A stretch of 64,000 nucleotides of DNA from an uncultured Mailhella sp. (GCF_963931295.1 NZ_OZ007001.1:1364001-1428000); one strand, 5' to 3'; counted from the first letter of the stretch, positions 54,766 through 63,873 are shown. The notes: generated by a model from the sequence alone, not told the origin. Made by a program: numbers and translations.

Positions 54766-56531
54766 ATGGCGACTATTGTTGACGCATTACTTGTGACCAT
54801 GGGGTAGAGTCTTCCGGCGTGGATAAGGGCATGGAAGAAGCCCGACAGCGCATCAACAGCGGAGTGAAAAACATTGTCTCTTCGCTTGCCGCGCCCCTTA
54901 TGGCCGCCTTTGCCGGATTCTCGGCAGGAGCGGCTATCAACACGTTTACCACGGCAGCAACGGAAATTCAGACGCTTTCCCAGTCCCTCGGCATGAGCAT
55001 GGAAAGATTGCAGGGCTGGCAGTTCGCAGCGGAAGCCGCCGGAGCGGAAGCGGCAGAAGTCGGCAACCTCTTCCGCGATATGTCCGACAAGATTGTGGAC
55101 GCCACGACCTTTGACGGCGGAGAACTCAAAGACATAGCAAAGGAACTCGGCATTGCCCTCAAGGACACACAGGGAGGCATGAGGGCCACGGAAGACGTTA
55201 TCCTTGACCTTGCCGACGCCTTCCAGAGAGTAGGCGAACAAAAGGCCGTCGCCTTCGGTATGCAGCTAGGCCTTGATCCCGGCATGATTGCCATGATGCA
55301 GAAGGGCAGCGCGAACATTGAAACGATGATTGCCAAACAGAAGGAGCTTGGCGGCTACACAAAAGAAGACGCAGAACTTGCCATGGAGGCACGATATTCT
55401 TTCCTCGTGTTCGGCAAGTCCATAGAGGCCGCAACTCGCCCCATCATCAGGGAAATTTTGCCCGCCCTTCGTTGGCTGTCTGTTGGTCTCACAGCCTTTT
55501 CTCGAAAGATTCAGGAAAACTCTCAGTTTATAAAAATTGCCCTTGGCACGGTTTCCGTTTTTATGGCTGGGCGGCTGGTTCCGGCCATTGAAAAAACGAT
55601 TCGCGCCCATGACAAGGCAATCAAGGCTTTTGCTCCATGGGCACTTGTACTGACAGGCATTGCGCTGCTTATCGACGACCTTGTGGCCTATGTCCATGGG
55701 GGAGGCTCGGCCCTTGCCGGATTCTGGGCACAGTTCGGCACAGGAGAGGAGATTCTTTCTTTCTTCAAGGCTACATGGGAAGCCGTCCTTGCAGGGCTTG
55801 AAAAAATGAAGCCGCTCATTCCTGCCTTGCTTAAGATCGGGGCCGTTTTCTCCATTTTTGCCGTCGGTGTGGGGACTATGCACGTTCTCACAGAGGCCGT
55901 TCTCGGTGTCGGCTCCGCCTTCAAGGCTCTCAAGACAGTCCTTGCAACGAACCCCCTCAGCGCGGTCATTTTGGCGGCCTCCCTGCTTTATGTGTACTGG
56001 GATGACATCATGGCCATCATGGAAAGAGTCCGCACCATGTTCACGGACAAGATGACGGCGGCCGGAGACGCACTGAAAGCCAAATGGCAAGAGATATGCT
56101 CATGGTTCCGGGCAGAATTCGGCTGGATTCTGGACGCATGGCAAAAAATTTCAGGTCTCCCGGATTCCATAGGCAAAAAGCTGTCCGGCGTAGGAGACAG
56201 CATTGCCGAAGGCGCAAAAGGCGCGCTTGATTGGGCAGGGAATATGTTGGGCTTTGGTGAGGAAGAGGCCCTTCCCGCGCCCGTCTCTGGGCCTTTCATC
56301 GACATAGGCAGACAGTACGCGCTCGAAGCCCTGCCGCCGCCCGTGTATAACTATGCGTACAACACGAACAGCGCGGCCAGAAATTCCACGACGACAGCAA
56401 ACTTCACAGGCCCCATCACGATCAACACGCAGGCCACAGACGCCAAGGGCATAGCCTTTGACTTCACCCGCAGCGTCAAGGAAGAGGCGGACGCTATGGC
56501 ATTCGCTGTTGATACCGGAGTCCGGCAGTAA
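54766..56531 (+). pseudogene. Phage tail tape-measure protein, frameshifted near the start
   Basis: ATG at 54766 follows GGGAGGCGATAA and gives MATIVDALLVTMG, the typical tape-measure N-terminus, then a TAG at 54805. Adding one base before position 54805 (GGG-TTA-GAG) restores an open frame to 56531, 588 residues in all; the long frame from 54819 reads SGVDKGMEEARQRI onward. The body has helical, Ala/Gly-rich stretches, hydrophobic segments at about 235-320 and a C-terminal region with many Ala and Thr. Tape-measure proteins set tail length and assist DNA entry. Adjacent tail genes are missing, so the gene is a relic. A sequencing error in the GGGG run is possible. Confidence 0.8.
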
Positions 56532-56539
56532 CTCCCCCC

Positions 56540-57073
56540 TCAACACCTCCCCTTGCTCACCTCCCCTTTGCGTCCGGCTTTGGGGAGGTTTTCTTTTGGG
56601 AGGCCCAAAGCCTTTACCTTACCACTCCGGAGCCTGCGCCGCCTCTCTCGCCTGCTTTCCCGTCTTGCCCTGCGCTTCTGTTCCCTTGACGTTTCCTTGA
56701 CGCTCTCGGCCGCCTCTTCATCCTCCCACACTGTCCGAAGGATATGCACCTGTTTGTAGCCCCCGGAGCGCTTCACCGCCATGCCCGGCACATAGACCGG
56801 CGCAAGCCTACCCTTCACGCGGAGCTTGTACGCCTTCTTTTGGCAGGCATGGCAGCAATAGAGCTTGTTTGCCCGGTCTGTGAACTGCACCCCGCACACA
56901 GGGCAAAGACGTGTCGCCGTGTTATACTCTCGGAAACCTGCCTTCCGCATGGCCTTGCATTTCCGCCTTGCCGCCTCATAGCCCACGGGTAACGCATCCC
57001 ATCCCGCACACGCCCACGCCCTTTCATCCTCTCCGATGCCATCCCATCCCGACCACGGCCGCACGTCCTGCAT
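56540..57073 (-). CDS. Phage protein with CxxC zinc-finger and basic tail
   Basis: A 177-residue protein. The middle (about 57-80) has CPVCGVQFTDRANKLYCCHAC, a four-Cys zinc-binding knuckle common in small phage and plasmid proteins. The last 60 residues are very basic (RESRRERRRRLRSGK) and probably bind nucleic acid. Its ATG at 57073 has GGGGGGCC close by. It ends 8 bp from the tape-measure gene on the opposite strand. Function unknown; a transcription or packaging role would be guesswork. Confidence 0.6.
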   Translation of the reverse strand: MQDVRPWSGWDGIGEDERAWACAGWDALPVGYEAARRKCKAMRKAGFREYNTATRLCPVCGVQFTDRANKLYCCHACQKKAYKLRVKGRLAPVYVPGMAVKRSGGYKQVHILRTVWEDEEAAESVKETSREQKRRARRESRRERRRRLRSGKVKALGLPKENLPKAGRKGEVSKGRC

Positions 57074-57176
57074 GGCCCCCCCTTTTTTGGGGAAGCGTGA
57101 CGCCGGGAGAGAGATTCCCTAAACAGACGCCTTTTTTATACTCCCGAAAATGGCCGCCTTTTTGTGGGGCTACCTG

Positions 57177-57569
57177 CTACCACCCCGCCACTTTTTTTAA
57201 GTCGCACCCTGCGACCACACCCGCGACCTTGCACCATGCAGAAAAAAGGGCCGCCCCCGTTTTCCCAGGAACAGCCCCACATAATCGACCGACGGCCCCG
57301 GCCGCCAAGTCCTGCCATGAGCTTTCCACCACCACGGCGAAGGCTTCCAGAGCGGCCGCCCTCATGAGTTCCCGTTGAAATCTCTCCCGTTCCTTCCCCA
57401 GACACATGACCAAATCAGCAAGGCTCTTGCGTTCCACAGCCACCCGATCAGTCAGCCCGGCAAGGGAATAGTCCCTAAGAGCCAGCGTCCCGCGCTCCGT
57501 CGTTATGTCGCCGTTCTGTCCCAGAAACTCAAACGGCCGTTGCTCCCTCGTGTCTATGATGATCTTCAC
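57177..57569 (-). CDS. ERCC4-domain nuclease, C-terminus probably replaced
   Basis: A 130-residue frame. The first ~85 residues (IIIDTREQRPFEF, RDYSLAGLTDRVAVERKSLADLV, FAVVVESSWQDLAAG) match the ERCC4/XPF nuclease core, with GDxxERKxxxD-type spacing. The rest departs from the family and lies in the repeat-like sequence near 57181-57232, so the gene seems truncated or fused by a deletion. GTG start overlaps the TGA of the small gene before it (GTGA). In phages such proteins act in recombination or repair. Confidence 0.6.
   Translation of the reverse strand: MKIIIDTREQRPFEFLGQNGDITTERGTLALRDYSLAGLTDRVAVERKSLADLVMCLGKERERFQRELMRAAALEAFAVVVESSWQDLAAGAVGRLCGAVPGKTGAALFSAWCKVAGVVAGCDLKKVAGW
57181..57232. 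repeat. Degenerate direct repeat, right copy
   Basis: Similar to 54583-54632 in the same orientation, with shared blocks CACCCCGC, TTTTTTAAGT, CCCTGC.ACCA and CGACCTTG. The ERCC4 gene loses similarity to its family close to this point. Confidence 0.5.
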
Positions 57570-57667
57570 TCTTTCGCCCCCTGCGTCTCATCGTCCTGCG
57601 GAAAAACAAGTTCCACCTCGTCGCCGGTAATGGGCGGCAGTTCCACAAGTTCAAGTCTTTTGCTCAT
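57566..57667 (-). CDS. Very small phage-type gene
   Basis: A 33-residue product, MSKRLELVELPPITGDEVEL and an acidic tail, from an ATG with GGGAG four bases before it. Its stop overlaps the start of the ERCC4 gene. The strong ribosome site and overlap argue for a real gene; the function is unknown. Confidence 0.5.
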   Translation of the reverse strand: MSKRLELVELPPITGDEVELVFPQDDETQGAKE

Positions 57668-57754
57668 TTTCTCCCGCCTGCGCCACGGAGAGGCGCGTTT
57701 TTCATTTTTCCGATAAATGGGCCACTCCATGCAGAAAACAGGCACAGACGGCCC

Positions 57755-57919
57755 TCACCATGTCGCCGTATCCGTCTCGGCGTTCCTCTGGAAGTTCGGC
57801 CACGCTGCACCCCACACAAGACAGAACGGCCCGCGCCCCTGATGAAAGAACCGACAGGCCCCGCAGCCCTTCCCATAGCCAGCGCAGAACGTGGGGAAAT
57901 GTGGAATGGCACCGGCCAT
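57755..57919 (-). CDS. Small Cys-rich phage-type protein
   Basis: A 54-residue product with CAGYGKGCGACRFF and a later GPFC, a Cys spacing seen in small zinc-binding phage proteins. No Shine-Dalgarno is visible before the ATG because the upstream sequence is AT-rich junction DNA, so the N-terminus may have been cut by the deletion. A short second frame overlaps its stop (ATGG/TGA). Confidence 0.4.
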   Translation of the reverse strand: MAGAIPHFPTFCAGYGKGCGACRFFHQGRGPFCLVWGAAWPNFQRNAETDTATW

Positions 57920-58254
57920 AAAAATTTTTTATAAGTTCAGTCTGTTGTCGATTATTTAGTCTGCTGAGTCTTTCATATATACGGTTGTCTGGGATAACGA
58001 GCGCTTAATGAGCAGAGTAACGGCTTGCATGGGTAGTTTTTTCTCGAAGAATGGACTTTTCAAGCTGACCAATGAGCGAATAGCGAAAGCAGTGACAGTC
58101 AAACCCGCCGTTCCCACAAGAAGTTTGGTTACCGACCGAGTGTCGAGTTTTAAGGGAAGACGAAAATCTCTTTATGTTGCAATTCATTTGACAATATTCA
58201 TCCATGATAAATAGATAGACTATCAGTATACTAATGGAACATATAATAAAGAAA
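57920..58254. other. Junction region without a supported gene
   Basis: Moderately AT-rich DNA between the remnant and module C. A 66-codon minus-strand frame (58005-58205) with six Cys has no good start signal. It could be a relic of an insertion element, but no terminal repeats or transposase motif were recognised. Confidence 0.4.
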
Positions 58255-58289
58255 GGCTCGGTCGTGGTAATTTTTTACTTGACCGAGCC
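58255..58289 (-). terminator. Terminator of the module C operon
   Basis: GGCTCGGTC and GACCGAGCC pair exactly over 9 bp; on the minus strand TTTCTTTATT follows. It lies 24 bp after the transporter stop. Confidence 0.85.
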
Positions 58290-58312
58290 ATACGGTTATA
58301 AAGGAATGATCT

Positions 58313-59779
58313 CTAGAGGAAAATTTTTCCCGTCAATATAATCACACTGGTTACAATACATAACGAGGATATAACAAGAATGGGAGCAGTTTTCCAGATG
58401 GCCTTTGTGGTTACCCATTCATTGCCGTGAAGCATGGCGGATGTTGAGCTTGCGGCCGGAGTAAGGAAGGCTAGGCAGCTGGCCACAGTCACAAGGATAA
58501 CCGGTTGTTCAGGCAGCATTCCGTTGGCAGTGCAGTATGAATAGACGACAGGCATAAGCGCGACAGCGATGGCGGTATTGTTGATGAACTGCGTAAGAAT
58601 CACGCCGACGATACCGATACATATCAGGAAATTGGTGCTTCCGCCCGCCCCGAAAAGAGGATTCAGAAAATTGAGCATGAAATCCGTGATACCGCTTTTA
58701 GGATCGGAGATGGGGCCTGATAGGGGAAGTACAAAGGCGAGGATGAAGATGATGGGCCATGCAACACCTTCGTTGACCATGGTACGCCAGGGGCAAAGAG
58801 GCTTCCCTTTGATTTTTATGGCTGCCAGCAACGCCACCAGAAGGACGCACACTCCTGTATTTCCTATTTTTTTGAAGAAAACGGTAATGGAGAGGTTCTC
58901 GGGAAGAAATCCGGGAAGTACCATGAAGAGGATGAGCGCGACAAGAAAAGCAAAAAGCAGTTTCTGGACACCGGAGAGTCTCATTTCATCTTCTGTAATG
59001 AGCGTTTTTATATCCAGACTGGTCAGTTTACTAAGTTCAGGACGCAGTACGAATTTGCCAATCAGGATAAACGCCGTCAGGCAGAGCAGGCAGGAAGAAA
59101 AGGAAGCGATCATATATACGGCATAGTTGACCGTAGCACCCGAGAGGCTCTCATAGGCACTGATGGCCACCAGAGGCAGGGATTTGAAGGGGATGAGTGC
59201 CATGCCGAGTTGACTGGCAAATACTGCACCAATGATCATCATCATGGGGTAGCCTTCGCATCGTTCATACCCGCAGATTCTGAATATTCCGTACATGAGG
59301 CTCCAGCCGATGACGCATGCCGGAGTGGCGCTGGATAAACCGCCAAGAACGGCTATTGACAGCAACAGGGCAAAAGTTAACAACCATGGCTTTCCCTGTA
59401 CGACTTTACGGCTGACGAACCACATGGAAATCCACTTTGTCACGCCGTTTTTATCCAGTACGGCGCTGAAGACGAAGATGAACATCATCAGGATCACAGT
59501 GGGATCACCGAACCCCTTATTGAAAAGGGTGTTGATGGGCATAATGTCAAGCAGGCCAATGGCAAGAAGACCTACCATGCTGGGCCAGACGATATCAATG
59601 AAAATCCATGCGTACACCACGCCGATAAGTGCGCCGAGGACGTTCATGCCGTAATGCGTCAGAGGCTGGACAGTGGGCACAAGTTTGCTGAAAAAGAAGG
59701 TAATGCCAAGAAAGACGATGATGTGGAAGATCGACCAGTAATTAATGGAGAAGTTTTGTTTGATGGCAGAGCGTTCCAT
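58313..59779 (-). CDS. SLC13/DASS-type anion transporter, module C
   Basis: A 488-residue membrane protein with about 12 helices, paralogous to the module B transporter: shared IVWPS..GLLA, SSATPACVIGWS, and LTPAASSTSAMLHGNEWVTTKA. GAGAGAATATT lies before the ATG. Members of the family carry di- and tricarboxylates, sulfate or other anions with sodium. A full intrinsic terminator separates it from the ferredoxin gene upstream, so its expression is probably lower than that of the enzyme genes. Confidence 0.87.
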   Translation of the reverse strand: MERSAIKQNFSINYWSIFHIIVFLGITFFFSKLVPTVQPLTHYGMNVLGALIGVVYAWIFIDIVWPSMVGLLAIGLLDIMPINTLFNKGFGDPTVILMMFIFVFSAVLDKNGVTKWISMWFVSRKVVQGKPWLLTFALLLSIAVLGGLSSATPACVIGWSLMYGIFRICGYERCEGYPMMMIIGAVFASQLGMALIPFKSLPLVAISAYESLSGATVNYAVYMIASFSSCLLCLTAFILIGKFVLRPELSKLTSLDIKTLITEDEMRLSGVQKLLFAFLVALILFMVLPGFLPENLSITVFFKKIGNTGVCVLLVALLAAIKIKGKPLCPWRTMVNEGVAWPIIFILAFVLPLSGPISDPKSGITDFMLNFLNPLFGAGGSTNFLICIGIVGVILTQFINNTAIAVALMPVVYSYCTANGMLPEQPVILVTVASCLAFLTPAASSTSAMLHGNEWVTTKAIWKTAPILVISSLCIVTSVIILTGKIFL

Positions 59780-59802
59780 AATATTCTCTCATGGAATAAG
59801 TG

Positions 59803-59842
59803 AAAAAAAAAGGAAGAACCGTAGGGAGCTACGAGTTCTTCC
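59803..59842 (-). terminator. Intra-operon terminator/attenuator between ferredoxin and transporter, module C
   Basis: On the minus strand GGAAGAAC...GTAG and CTAC...GTTCTTCC pair as an ~13-bp stem, followed by nine T, a textbook terminator inside the operon. The transporter start is 24 bp downstream. Confidence 0.85.
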
Positions 59843-59853
59843 CAGAGAGATGA

Positions 59854-60066
59854 CTAATATGGTAGAGGAGTCGGTCTGTTTCTCACAGCATCGACTTTTA
59901 TGGCGTCTTTAGGGCAGTAAATCTGACAAAGAAAACAGGACTGACAGTCTTCCCGGTAACAGATTTCCGGTGTGGTTTCGCCTGCACGAAAGACATCGAG
60001 AGGACAAATCTTTACGCATGTTCCACAGTTGACACACTTTTCAGGATCTATAGCAAAAACGGGCAT
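59854..60066 (-). CDS. AprB-like two-cluster ferredoxin, module C
   Basis: A 70-residue protein with CVNCGTCVKICPLDVFR near 11 and CQSCFLCQIYCPKDAIKV near 41, two 4Fe-4S clusters. Its first half is nearly the same as the start of the module B fusion protein (CTGCGTCTKTCPLDVFR). GGAGTTCTTC precedes the ATG. It lies 36 bp after the flavoprotein gene and should serve as its electron-transfer subunit. Confidence 0.9.
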   Translation of the reverse strand: MPVFAIDPEKCVNCGTCVKICPLDVFRAGETTPEICYREDCQSCFLCQIYCPKDAIKVDAVRNRPTPLPY

Positions 60067-60102
60067 GAAGAACTCCGTAAGTTGTATGTAGGTCAGCTCG
60101 AC

Positions 60103-61788
60103 TTAGAGCGGATAGACGGGAAGGCCGTAACGTTCAAATTTGTCGGTCGGGATGGGTTCCTGAGTGATTTCGATTTTTCCATCCTTGAGCCTAGATTTGA
60201 GCCATACATTCCATTCACTTTTCATATCGGGATAATCCGTACGATAGTGCGATCCGCGGCTTTCTTTTCTGGCCAGAGCACTGGTGAAGGTAAGACGGGC
60301 GGTGGTCAGCATACCACGAAGTTCATGATAGAGCATGAGTTCATGGGTATTGCGGACAACGATTTCCTTTTCGATATCCCGCTCAATTTCGTCCAAGGCT
60401 GTCAGTGCCTCCTCGAGAGCTTCGCCGCAGCGGATAATATTGTATTTCGCGGGAATGACGTAGGACTGAATACGGTAGATCGCATCGTCTATCGAGAGAT
60501 GGCCCTCATGGCCGAGCTTGGCGAAGGTCTTTTCCTTGATGGACTCTACTTGGGCATTGTCAACGGGAAGAAGTTCCGTCGTTTCGCATGCCTTGGACGC
60601 TCCCTGACCTGCACGGAATCCGGTTATCGTTGCCCAGCCGAGATGAACGGCACCAGCACCGGCAATGGAGCCGATGAGAAGGCCCTGATTGGCCATGTCG
60701 CCAGCGGCAAAGAGACGGGGCACTGTGGTGTCACAGTCAAAGGACTTGAGGGTAAGACCACTGCCGCTGCTGGAAGAACCCATGAAGCCGGGAATCCACT
60801 CCACAGAATCTTTGAAAGGGTCTATCCCGCAGACCTTGCACGCGGCAAAGAATGTTGGAACGATGCGATAGCTCAGTTCCCGATCTTCCTCGTTCATGTT
60901 CTTGAGATTGAAGTAGATGGGGCCGCGACCTGCCTGGACTTCCATGGTCATGGCACGGACAAGAATATGAAGAAGCGCACCTTCCTTGTTGACGGGGTCG
61001 TATTTCTCCATAAAAGGTTCGCCGAGAGCGTTGGTGAAGCGACCACCGAGACGCTGGAAACGGCTCATACCGCAGATGTCAAAGTCTTTGGCCGTGGAGT
61101 TGTATGTGTTGGAGAATTCCATGTTGGTAAACTCTGCCCCCACTTGGAGCGCCATGGTGTTCCCCTCACCGGACTCCATGTCCTGGCCATGATATTGTCC
61201 CTTGAAGCTGCAGCTGCCGGTGCTGAGAATGGTGTTTTTGGCATTGAAAACATGGAACTGTCCGGTGCGGACATTGAAGCCCGTGGCTCCGACGACCTGA
61301 TCGCCATTCGTGAGAAGATCGGTTATCTGAACGCGATCAACAATGGTCACACCCAGCTTCTGTAGTCTTGCACGCAACTTTTTCATCATCTTGAAGCCGG
61401 GAAAGACAACTGCATGGTTATGGCCGCGTCCGGGCTTGCGTTTGAATTTGCCGTTGGCATCCTTTTCAAAATCCATGCCCCAGTCATTCATCATATTGAT
61501 GATTTCAGTGGAGCTGTGGGCGTACCATTCCATCCATTCCGGATCGAACATCCCGTTCCCGTTTTTGTTCCAGCGTTCCAGCCATTCGTGAATGTCGTCT
61601 TCTTCGGGGTCGAAGTACAGAATGTCTCCGGCGGCAAAGCAGCTTTCACCGCTGCCGCCGACATAGGCCTTATCCACAAGAATGACGCTGCGACCTTCCA
61701 TTGCTGCCGCGCAGGCACCCATACAGCCTGCTATGCCGCCGCCAAGAACCAGAACGTCCGCACTTTTCTGTTCAGTATTGGGAATCAT
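60103..61788 (-). CDS. FAD-dependent fumarate-reductase/AprA-type flavoprotein, module C
   Basis: A 561-residue cytoplasmic flavoprotein. VLVLGGGIAGCMGACAA near 13 binds FAD. HILVRAMTMEVQAGRGPIYF near 285 is the probable active-site Arg region, and RKESRGSHYRTDYPD near 507 is the family C-terminal motif. Compared with module A the sequence is related but distinct; the order of genes (flavoprotein, ferredoxin, transporter) is the same. GGAGTTCTT precedes the ATG. There is no export signal. Substrate unknown. It is driven by the sigma-54 promoter at 61823-61839. Confidence 0.87.
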   Translation of the reverse strand: MIPNTEQKSADVLVLGGGIAGCMGACAAAMEGRSVILVDKAYVGGSGESCFAAGDILYFDPEEDDIHEWLERWNKNGNGMFDPEWMEWYAHSSTEIINMMNDWGMDFEKDANGKFKRKPGRGHNHAVVFPGFKMMKKLRARLQKLGVTIVDRVQITDLLTNGDQVVGATGFNVRTGQFHVFNAKNTILSTGSCSFKGQYHGQDMESGEGNTMALQVGAEFTNMEFSNTYNSTAKDFDICGMSRFQRLGGRFTNALGEPFMEKYDPVNKEGALLHILVRAMTMEVQAGRGPIYFNLKNMNEEDRELSYRIVPTFFAACKVCGIDPFKDSVEWIPGFMGSSSSGSGLTLKSFDCDTTVPRLFAAGDMANQGLLIGSIAGAGAVHLGWATITGFRAGQGASKACETTELLPVDNAQVESIKEKTFAKLGHEGHLSIDDAIYRIQSYVIPAKYNIIRCGEALEEALTALDEIERDIEKEIVVRNTHELMLYHELRGMLTTARLTFTSALARKESRGSHYRTDYPDMKSEWNVWLKSRLKDGKIEITQEPIPTDKFERYGLPVYPL

Positions 61789-61822
61789 AAGAACTCCTGA
61801 AAGTAAAAGTTTTCCTCAATTA

Positions 61823-61839
61823 AGCAATTTTTGTGCCAA
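61823..61839 (-). promoter_or_regulatory. Sigma-54 promoter of module C
   Basis: On the minus strand TTGGCACAAAAATTGCT matches TGGCAC-N5-TTGCW with exactly 10 bases between GG and GC. It is 35 bp upstream of the flavoprotein start. Confidence 0.9.
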
Positions 61840-61913
61840 GATGTTATCTCACTGACTTAATAAGAGTTTTATTTTTCACCGCTAATCTCTTTTTCATTGA
61901 TTTTGTTGCAAAA

Positions 61914-61953
61914 TGAAACTAAATGTTTTAGATGATCGAAACAATTTTGAAAC
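61914..61953. promoter_or_regulatory. Possible upstream activator site for the PrpR-like regulator
   Basis: Three (T/C)GAAAC elements at 61914, 61937 and 61948, the last two exactly one helical turn (11 bp) apart, with an inverted GTTT at 61925. They lie 75-130 bp upstream of the module C promoter and just before the activator gene, the usual place for enhancer sites. Confidence 0.4.
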
Positions 61954-61989
61954 ATCTGAAGGTCTCGCAGCGGAATTGAGAGGGGGAAA

Positions 61990-63873
61990 ATGAAGGATAT
62001 TCTTATCATCGCTACTCAACGTGCTCTTGTGCAGAAAACAGAAAAGATCATTGACGACGAGGGGCTTGATCGTATTGATATTTTTTGGGGGCAAAGTACA
62101 ACGAGAGTGCTTAAATTCGTGTCAGAAGAGCTTTCAGGAACTACAGAAGTAATTCTGACTATGCCAGGGATGGCCAGCCTTATTGAAAGTAAAGTTCAGA
62201 ATAAGTTACCAATTCTTCCTATAGAATATAATAACATCGATATCATCAAAGGACTTCGAAATGCACTGATCCTCTGTCCCGGAAGCGTAGCTTTGGCTCA
62301 CTATAAAGAGGAAAACCCTCGTATCCAAGATATCAAAGAAATGGTCGGGCAGCAGTTCATAAACTTTCTTTTTGGAGAAGATGACAGCACCAATCAAAAA
62401 ATACTTAGATCTTTAAAAGGACGAGGAGTACTAGCCATAGTAGGGGGAGGGTACATCTGTAATCTGGCAAAGGATGAAGGTTTTTCTGTTTTTCCGTTGG
62501 AAATTAATTTGACGACTCTTAGAAAAACTATACTACGAGCCGTTTCAATTGCCGATACAAGAAAATTTACACGTAATGTAAACTATGATACTAATCTTAT
62601 TTTGAAACAATTTTCTGATGCTGTTGTCGTTGTTAATAGTGAAAATAAAGTAACTTTTTTCAATAATAGCGCTGAGATGATGTTTAAAAGAGACGCTAAG
62701 GCAGTTATTGGAAAAAAACCACGATTTTTTTTACATGATAACTATTTTGATAAGGTATTGATTAATAAAGAATCTATTGAGAATGTTATGCATGAATCAC
62801 AGAAAATAATTGGAGATTACAGTATTCTTTCTGTCAATGGAATTCTTTCTGGTTGTGTAGGCTCTTTTCGATCGCTGGAGAAAATAAAGAAAATAGAAGA
62901 AGCGTACCGAAGACCTTCTTCTGAGGAAGAAGATGGTGCAAGATATTCTTTTGATGATTTTCTGGGGGATACTCCACGTTTTCGCGCGCTGAAGGAACAA
63001 GCGAGGTGTTTTGCTCTTACGGACGAGACCGTGCTCATTACCGGAGAAAGCGGCACAGGCAAGGAAGTTATGGCCAGCAGCATACATAATGCCAGCAGGC
63101 GGAAAAGGAGACCTTTTCTTGCCATAAACTGCGCTGCCATTCCTGAAACTCTTATGGAAAGCGAGCTATTCGGCTATGAACCCGGAACCTTTACCGGAGG
63201 GAGGAAAAACGGCGCTCCTGGACTGTTTGAGTCGGCGCAGGGAGGAACGCTTTTTCTTGATGAGATAGGCGAACTGCCTTTGAATCTTCAGGGGAAACTG
63301 CTTCGGGTGCTTCAGACCAGGAGAGTCCGCAGGTTGGGTGCTGTTTTTGAATCTTTCGTGGATGTTCGTATTATTGCGGCTACCAATAAGAATTTGAAAC
63401 ACGAAGTGGAGGAGCACCGTTTCAGAAGCGATCTGTATTATCGACTGAATATCTTTCATGTCCATATGTTGCCGCTACGTGATTATGCCGATCAGCTTGG
63501 GGACATTGTTGAAAAACTGCTTGTCAAGAAGGCTCCGGATTCTTCAGCTTCAGATAAGAAGCGTCTGTGTTCTTTGCTCAGCCATCTGAGATCCTACAAC
63601 TGGCCGGGAAATATGCGGGAACTGGAGAACGTAGTGCGCCGCTATGTCGCACTGAGCCAATATTTGAAACGTCCCATCACTCTTGGCGACATTTTCAACC
63701 TGTCGAATTTTCACGAACGAAGCGTGGAGCCTTCAGTTTCGAGAGAGGAAAGGGAACGTCAAGAACTTTTAGAAGCTTTTGACAGACTGCATGGGAATCG
63801 TGCATTGATTGCCCGAGAGTTGGGGATTTCAAGAACGACACTTTGGAGAAAATTGCGGAAGCTCTACGAGTGA
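61990..63873 (+). CDS. Sigma-54-dependent activator with PrpR-type N-terminal domain
   Basis: A 627-residue regulator; GAGGGGGAAA precedes the ATG. Residues about 5-175 resemble the PrpR N-terminal sensor for small acids. About 200-300 is PAS-like (ILKQFSDAVVVVNSENKVTFFNN). The AAA+ domain has GESGTGKE near 355, the sigma-54 loop GTFTGG in place of GAFTGA, FLDEIGELPL, ATNKN and WPGNMRELENVVRR. A Fis-type HTH (ELGISRTTLWRKLRKL) ends it. It is divergent from module C, with the sigma-54 promoter and a possible enhancer in the gap, so it most likely activates that operon in response to its substrate. Confidence 0.92.
   Translation: MKDILIIATQRALVQKTEKIIDDEGLDRIDIFWGQSTTRVLKFVSEELSGTTEVILTMPGMASLIESKVQNKLPILPIEYNNIDIIKGLRNALILCPGSVALAHYKEENPRIQDIKEMVGQQFINFLFGEDDSTNQKILRSLKGRGVLAIVGGGYICNLAKDEGFSVFPLEINLTTLRKTILRAVSIADTRKFTRNVNYDTNLILKQFSDAVVVVNSENKVTFFNNSAEMMFKRDAKAVIGKKPRFFLHDNYFDKVLINKESIENVMHESQKIIGDYSILSVNGILSGCVGSFRSLEKIKKIEEAYRRPSSEEEDGARYSFDDFLGDTPRFRALKEQARCFALTDETVLITGESGTGKEVMASSIHNASRRKRRPFLAINCAAIPETLMESELFGYEPGTFTGGRKNGAPGLFESAQGGTLFLDEIGELPLNLQGKLLRVLQTRRVRRLGAVFESFVDVRIIAATNKNLKHEVEEHRFRSDLYYRLNIFHVHMLPLRDYADQLGDIVEKLLVKKAPDSSASDKKRLCSLLSHLRSYNWPGNMRELENVVRRYVALSQYLKRPITLGDIFNLSNFHERSVEPSVSREERERQELLEAFDRLHGNRALIARELGISRTTLWRKLRKLYE

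Larger units (their letters stand above)
54309..57919. mobile_element. Degraded prophage remnant beside tRNA-Thr
   Basis: About 3.6 kb holding isolated phage genes: a frameshifted tape-measure gene on the plus strand, then a zinc-finger-type gene, a truncated ERCC4-domain nuclease and small Cys-rich or orphan genes on the minus strand. No integrase, terminase, portal, capsid or lysis gene is present. Two pairs of degenerate direct repeats lie inside. It starts right after tRNA-Thr, the usual site for tyrosine-recombinase phages, but no duplicated tRNA 3' end was found at the right side. Most likely a prophage reduced by deletions; a satellite element is a less likely alternative. Confidence 0.72.

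Noticed and set aside
58005..58205. Possible insertion-element relic
   Set aside because: No transposase motif, inverted terminal repeats or target duplication could be seen.
57920..58312. Second attachment site matching the 3' end of tRNA-Thr
   Set aside because: No stretch here repeats the tRNA end, so the right prophage boundary is not proven.
61990..63873. GTFTGG in place of GAFTGA as a sign of an inactive sigma-54 activator
   Set aside because: The essential F and T are kept, and this variant is common among PrpR-like regulators, so activity is expected.
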